DNA from: Lentisphaeria bacterium
GTDB lineage: Bacteria > Verrucomicrobiota > Lentisphaeria > Victivallales > UBA1829
Assembly (NCBI GenBank): GCA_017540385.1
Contig: JAFYBD010000242.1
Span: forward strand, 1 to 9,281
Direction of reading: 5' to 3'
DNA length: 9,281 nucleotides
Part shown: positions 6,687-9,281 of the stretch, one piece after another
Numbering within the stretch: the first letter of the stretch is position 1
Layout: the number at the start of each line of letters is the position of its first letter
Program-made: the position numbers and the translations under genes
Notes under the pieces: model-generated
Databases searched by the model: none
Seen by the model: only the letters and a program-made list of their open reading frames with translations
What the model was told of the DNA's origin: nothing

Positions 6687-6750
6687 ATAACTCCCCCGGT
6701 TGCGTTTTTCCGGCCGGGAAACGCGGTTCCGCCGCATCCGGGAGCAATCC

Positions 6751-7923
6751 ATGAAACATCCGAAATCTCCAACCTCGATTTTGAACTCGGGACGGTTCGC
6801 GTCCGTTTTCGCCGCAGCGGTCGTCCTGGCGCTCGTCGTCTCCGCGTGCGCCCTCTTTTCTCGGGGCGAGACGGAACCCGTGCCCGACGGGACCGGCGAG
6901 GTCGTCGTCGAGGCGACGGAATCGCCCGCGTCCGCTCCGGCCGCGGAGATCGCGGCCCCGCTCGTGATCCCGCCAGCGCCCGACTACGCGAATCCCTCGA
7001 GCTGGCTCAGCTCGGGCGAGACGAATTCCATCCTGCCCGAATTCGAGGTCTTCTACATCTACCCCACGTTGTTTCAGAACAAGCTCCGCCCGGTCATGGA
7101 CCACAGGTTCGACCGCATCCGCGTGAAAGCCGCCGATTACCTGAAGCTCACGTTCGGGCTCCTGACCGACCCGGTCCACCCGTTCAAACTCTATGCGCCG
7201 TTCGTGCGTCAGGCGGATTACGGAACGTCGCTGGAAACGGATTTCGCGGGCGACCTCGGGGAGACGCTGTTCCGCTACGGGATCGAGGATACGAAGACGG
7301 CGTTCCTGTACTTTCTGGAACGCTTCCACACGCCCGGGATGCCCTACATCCTGATCGGGCACAGCCAGGGCGCGTCCGACCTGTACGAACTCCTCCGTTC
7401 GACGCCGGAGATCGCCCCGGAATCCGGGTTCGTCGCGGCGTACCTCGCGGGCCTGCCGAAGAAGACGGCGGCGGAGGTCGACCGGGATTTCGCGGGGCGC
7501 GGTATTCGCAGAGGGACGAAACCGGGCGAGACCGGAGTGATCCTGAGCTGGAACACCCTCGCTCCCGGTGCCGGAGACAACATGCTCGCCACGCCCGGCG
7601 GCTGCGTCGTGAATCCGCTCACCTGGAGCTCAAAAACGACCCCGGCGGGCGAGTCCGACCTGCCGGAGACGGGGTATTACTACGTCTCGGAGAAGGAGCC
7701 AGCGGGGAAGTTCGACGGGAAGTTGCTGTCCGGGACCCGGGCCGACCCGGCGCGCGGCGCGGTGATCGTGGAGCTGCCCGGCGACAGCGAGTTCGACGCG
7801 AGCGGCGCGATGGGCGAAGGGGTGTTCCACATGAACGACCTCTTTTTCTTCGCCGAATCCGTGCGGGACGACATGATCCGCCGTGCCGCGGCGTGGCGGA
7901 AGAGCCATCCGGCGGAGGACTGA
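6751..7923 (+). CDS. DUF3089 alpha/beta-hydrolase lipoprotein
   Basis: 390 residues. Signal peptide with hydrophobic core 16-30 and lipobox VSAC (30-33), so probably a lipoprotein. An Ala/Pro/Glu-rich tether (about 40-78) precedes the catalytic domain. DUF3089 landmarks: FEVFYIYPTLF (98-108), APFVRQADYGT (149-159), nucleophile elbow GHSQG (203-207) with Ser205, SWNTLAPGA (266-274), CVVNPLTW (285-292) and the late VFHMNDLFFF (358-367) with likely catalytic His360. The acid residue is not assigned. DUF3089 proteins are presumed serine esterases or lipases with unknown substrate. The ATG at 6751 was chosen over one at 6700 because GGGAG lies six bases upstream and the signal peptide begins there. 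It is the only plus-strand gene, diverging from the LysM gene and converging on the MBL-fold gene, so it is likely a single-gene unit. Family assignment is confident. Confidence 0.88.
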   Translation: MKHPKSPTSILNSGRFASVFAAAVVLALVVSACALFSRGETEPVPDGTGEVVVEATESPASAPAAEIAAPLVIPPAPDYANPSSWLSSGETNSILPEFEVFYIYPTLFQNKLRPVMDHRFDRIRVKAADYLKLTFGLLTDPVHPFKLYAPFVRQADYGTSLETDFAGDLGETLFRYGIEDTKTAFLYFLERFHTPGMPYILIGHSQGASDLYELLRSTPEIAPESGFVAAYLAGLPKKTAAEVDRDFAGRGIRRGTKPGETGVILSWNTLAPGAGDNMLATPGGCVVNPLTWSSKTTPAGESDLPETGYYYVSEKEPAGKFDGKLLSGTRADPARGAVIVELPGDSEFDASGAMGEGVFHMNDLFFFAESVRDDMIRRAAAWRKSHPAED

Positions 7924-7931
7924 GCCGGTCC

Positions 7932-7947
7932 GGGCTCGTGTGAGCCC
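7932..7947. terminator. Hairpin between convergent genes
   Basis: GGGCTC-GTGT-GAGCCC forms a perfect 6-bp stem with a 4-base loop in the 32-bp gap between the two convergent stop codons. A third copy, GAGCC at 7922-7926, allows an alternative fold. No T-run follows on either strand, so it is a candidate bidirectional, non-canonical terminator by position. Confidence 0.45.
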
Positions 7948-7955
7948 AGACTTGC

Positions 7956-8567
7956 TCAGACGAACGGATTGTGTTTCTTCTCGTATCCGACCGAGGTGAA
8001 CGGGCCGTGCCCGGGGACCACGCGGGTCTCGTCCGGGAGTTTGAAAATCTGCTCGTGCACGGATTTTATGAGCACGTTTTCGTCCCCGCCCGGCAGGTCG
8101 GTCCTGCCGATGGAGCCGAAGAACAGCGTGTCGCCGCAGAAGACCGTGGCGAGTTCGGGGAAATAATACGAGACGCCGCCGGGGGAATGTCTGGGGCAGG
8201 GGAGGACTTTCATGCGCGGGTCTTCGGGCGGCCAGATCGTGTCCGGGAGGTTTTCGGCGGCCGGGATGTAGTTGCCGACCGTGTTGCCCTTGCTGTAGTA
8301 GATCGGCTTGTCGGCCGGGTTCAGGTACACCCGCTTCACGTTCAGCGCGTCGGCGGTCGCTCCGGCGGCGGCGATGTGGTCCACGTGGGCGTGGGTGAAG
8401 AGGATCACGGCCTCGTCGCAGTCGAGCTTTTCGGCGGCCGACCGGATGAGTTTCCAGTCTCCTCCGGGGTCGATGACGTACAGCGTGCGGTCTCCGGGAT
8501 TCTGGACGAGGCAGCAGTTGACCTCGAGCAGTCCCACGACGATATGTTGGAACGGATAATCCGGCAT
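7956..8567 (-). CDS. MBL-fold metallo-hydrolase, glyoxalase II-like
   Basis: 203 residues, about one metallo-beta-lactamase domain, no signal peptide, probably cytoplasmic. All metal ligands are present: THAHVDH (58-64) gives H59, H61, D63 and H64; H127 is in PRHSPGG, D146 in CGDTLF and H187 in PGHGP. The VNCCLV start (16-21) and FFGSIGRTDLPGG (149-161) are typical of the YcbL-like, glyoxalase-II-related branch, which often hydrolyses thioesters such as S-lactoylglutathione. The real substrate is uncertain and could be another thiol ester. The ATG at 8567 was preferred over an in-frame upstream ATG at 8687 because GGAG lies nine bases upstream, conserved sequence begins here, and the longer form would run far into the preceding gene. 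It lies 52 bp after that gene and may be co-transcribed with it. Confidence 0.9.
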   Translation of the reverse strand: MPDYPFQHIVVGLLEVNCCLVQNPGDRTLYVIDPGGDWKLIRSAAEKLDCDEAVILFTHAHVDHIAAAGATADALNVKRVYLNPADKPIYYSKGNTVGNYIPAAENLPDTIWPPEDPRMKVLPCPRHSPGGVSYYFPELATVFCGDTLFFGSIGRTDLPGGDENVLIKSVHEQIFKLPDETRVVPGHGPFTSVGYEKKHNPFV

Positions 8568-8600
8568 GATTCGAAGCTCCTGTGTGGTTGGTATGATGAA

Positions 8601-8617
8601 CGGGAGATGAGCTCCCG
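8601..8617 (-). terminator. Intercistronic hairpin before the MBL-fold gene
   Basis: CGGGAG-ATGAG-CTCCCG (as read on the plus strand) forms a perfect 6-bp stem with a 5-base loop, starting 2 bases after the stop of the upstream minus-strand gene. No T-run follows on the minus strand, only TTCATCAT. It may be a weak terminator, an attenuator or an mRNA 3'-end stabiliser between the two genes. Confidence 0.35.
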
Positions 8618-8619
8618 CG

Positions 8620-9281
8620 TCAGTGCAGTTTGAATTCGTTGCCGCTGTCGTCGGCGTGGTAGGTCGGCGTGGCGTTCCCGCCGCCATTGCCGGGCTCGTA
8701 TGCTTCCTTGTGCCTGTCGAGCCAGTCCAGTCCCTCCTGGCGGAACGCCGGGTCGCCGAGCAAGCGCAGTGCGAGGTAGTAGGGGAAGTAATCTCTCAAA
8801 CGATCGCGATGCTCCTCGACGGCGCGGCCCAGCGCGTCCTCGAGCGTGAGGCTGCCGCTCAGCTCCGGCACGAAGTCCATCAGGTAATACATCCACGACA
8901 GGTTCGACAGGGAGGAGCCCTCCACGGGTTCGAGCGAGACCGGGATCAGCGCGGTGTGGTCGAAGACGGGCAGGACCATCCGCCCGGCTTCGAAGGGACG
9001 CAGACGGGTGCCGTCATCCAGCTTCAGGATGCCGACGGGCTTGGCGAGCGCATCCGCCTGAATGTCCTGGAGAAAACGGGAGTTTTCAAAGCGTTTCAGC
9101 TGGTTCGAGACCTGTCGGGCGTCGTAACCCGCCACGGTCGACGCGAAGACGTCCCCGAAGTTCTGGTCGTTGATGTTCCGTTTCTTCTGCCCCATGGAAC
9201 CTGTCAGCAGCGCGGAGGAGGTGTCCTGCGACGCGCTGAAATACGCCCGGGCGCCGGACAGGTAGTCCGCACCGTCCTTGA
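8620..9281 (-). CDS. Uncharacterised protein, N-terminus beyond window edge
   Basis: 219 C-terminal residues are visible. I do not recognise a family. The frame stays open to the right edge, and 24 of the 28 codons before the first in-window ATG (9195) end in G or C, as in the genes around it. That ATG has no clear Shine-Dalgarno sequence, so it is probably internal and the gene starts outside the window. Visible content: a polar helical part rich in Arg, Asn and Gln, a stretch VGILKLDDGTRLRPF with beta character, a helical region with many Leu, Tyr and Asp/Glu (LSWMYYLMDFVPEL, YFPYYLALRLL), and a Gly/Asn-rich tail ending in EFKLH. No membrane segment or signal is seen in this part. It precedes the MBL-fold gene by 52 bp. 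Confidence 0.7.
   Translation of the reverse strand, partial: KDGADYLSGARAYFSASQDTSSALLTGSMGQKKRNINDQNFGDVFASTVAGYDARQVSNQLKRFENSRFLQDIQADALAKPVGILKLDDGTRLRPFEAGRMVLPVFDHTALIPVSLEPVEGSSLSNLSWMYYLMDFVPELSGSLTLEDALGRAVEEHRDRLRDYFPYYLALRLLGDPAFRQEGLDWLDRHKEAYEPGNGGGNATPTYHADDSGNEFKLH

Noticed and set aside
6540..6752. N-terminal extension of the LysM lipoprotein
   Set aside because: The added residues come from the A/T-rich intergenic region and would bury the signal peptide; a good ribosome site supports 6539.
8568..8687. N-terminal extension of the MBL-fold protein
   Set aside because: It would overlap the upstream gene and adds low-complexity residues; the ribosome site and homology begin at 8567.

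Overview
The window is a GC-rich, almost fully coding stretch from a diderm (Gram-negative-type) bacterium. The evidence for an outer membrane is indirect but consistent: four predicted lipoproteins with lipoboxes, a LysM protein, a PqiC-like ABC auxiliary lipoprotein and a Kdo/WaaP-type sugar kinase. FtsA and FtsZ are clear but divergent in their nucleotide-site motifs. This would fit the PVC superphylum (Lentisphaerota/Verrucomicrobiota-like), but the taxon is an inference. I see no mobile elements, tRNA, rRNA, CRISPR arrays or signs of recent transfer.

Layout. From 6539 down to 1, seven genes run on the minus strand in two blocks. The upstream block has a LysM/TPR lipoprotein (6539-5673), a PqiC-like lipoprotein (5635-5021) and an HD-domain phosphohydrolase (4991-4419), with gaps of 37 and 29 bp. 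After a 203-bp spacer with A/T-rich tracts comes the tightly packed block: ftsA (4215-2938), ftsZ (2941-1694, ATGA overlap), an M28/glutaminyl-cyclase-like lipoprotein (1691-723, 2-bp gap) and a WaaP-type kinase (726 to beyond the left edge, GTGA overlap). A DUF3089 alpha/beta-hydrolase lipoprotein (6751-7923) is transcribed divergently on the plus strand from a shared 211-bp intergenic region with A-tracts and candidate promoters. It converges on a minus-strand pair: a glyoxalase-II-like metallo-beta-lactamase-fold hydrolase (8567-7956) and an unrecognised protein whose N-terminus lies beyond the right edge (9281-8620).

How the genes may work together. FtsA and FtsZ form the membrane-tethered division ring, and the FtsZ C-terminal peptide that binds FtsA is conserved. 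The genes fused to their transcription unit, an exported zinc-enzyme lipoprotein and a lipopolysaccharide-type kinase, are not the usual dcw neighbours (ftsQ, murC/ddl, lpxC). The upstream lipoproteins (peptidoglycan-binding LysM, lipid-transport accessory PqiC-like) also act in the envelope. The region reads as a division/envelope gene cluster with unusual content. Its most notable feature is the parallel erosion of key nucleotide-site residues in both FtsA (phosphate-2 loop) and FtsZ (T7 loop). I did not find a clearly novel self-contained system.
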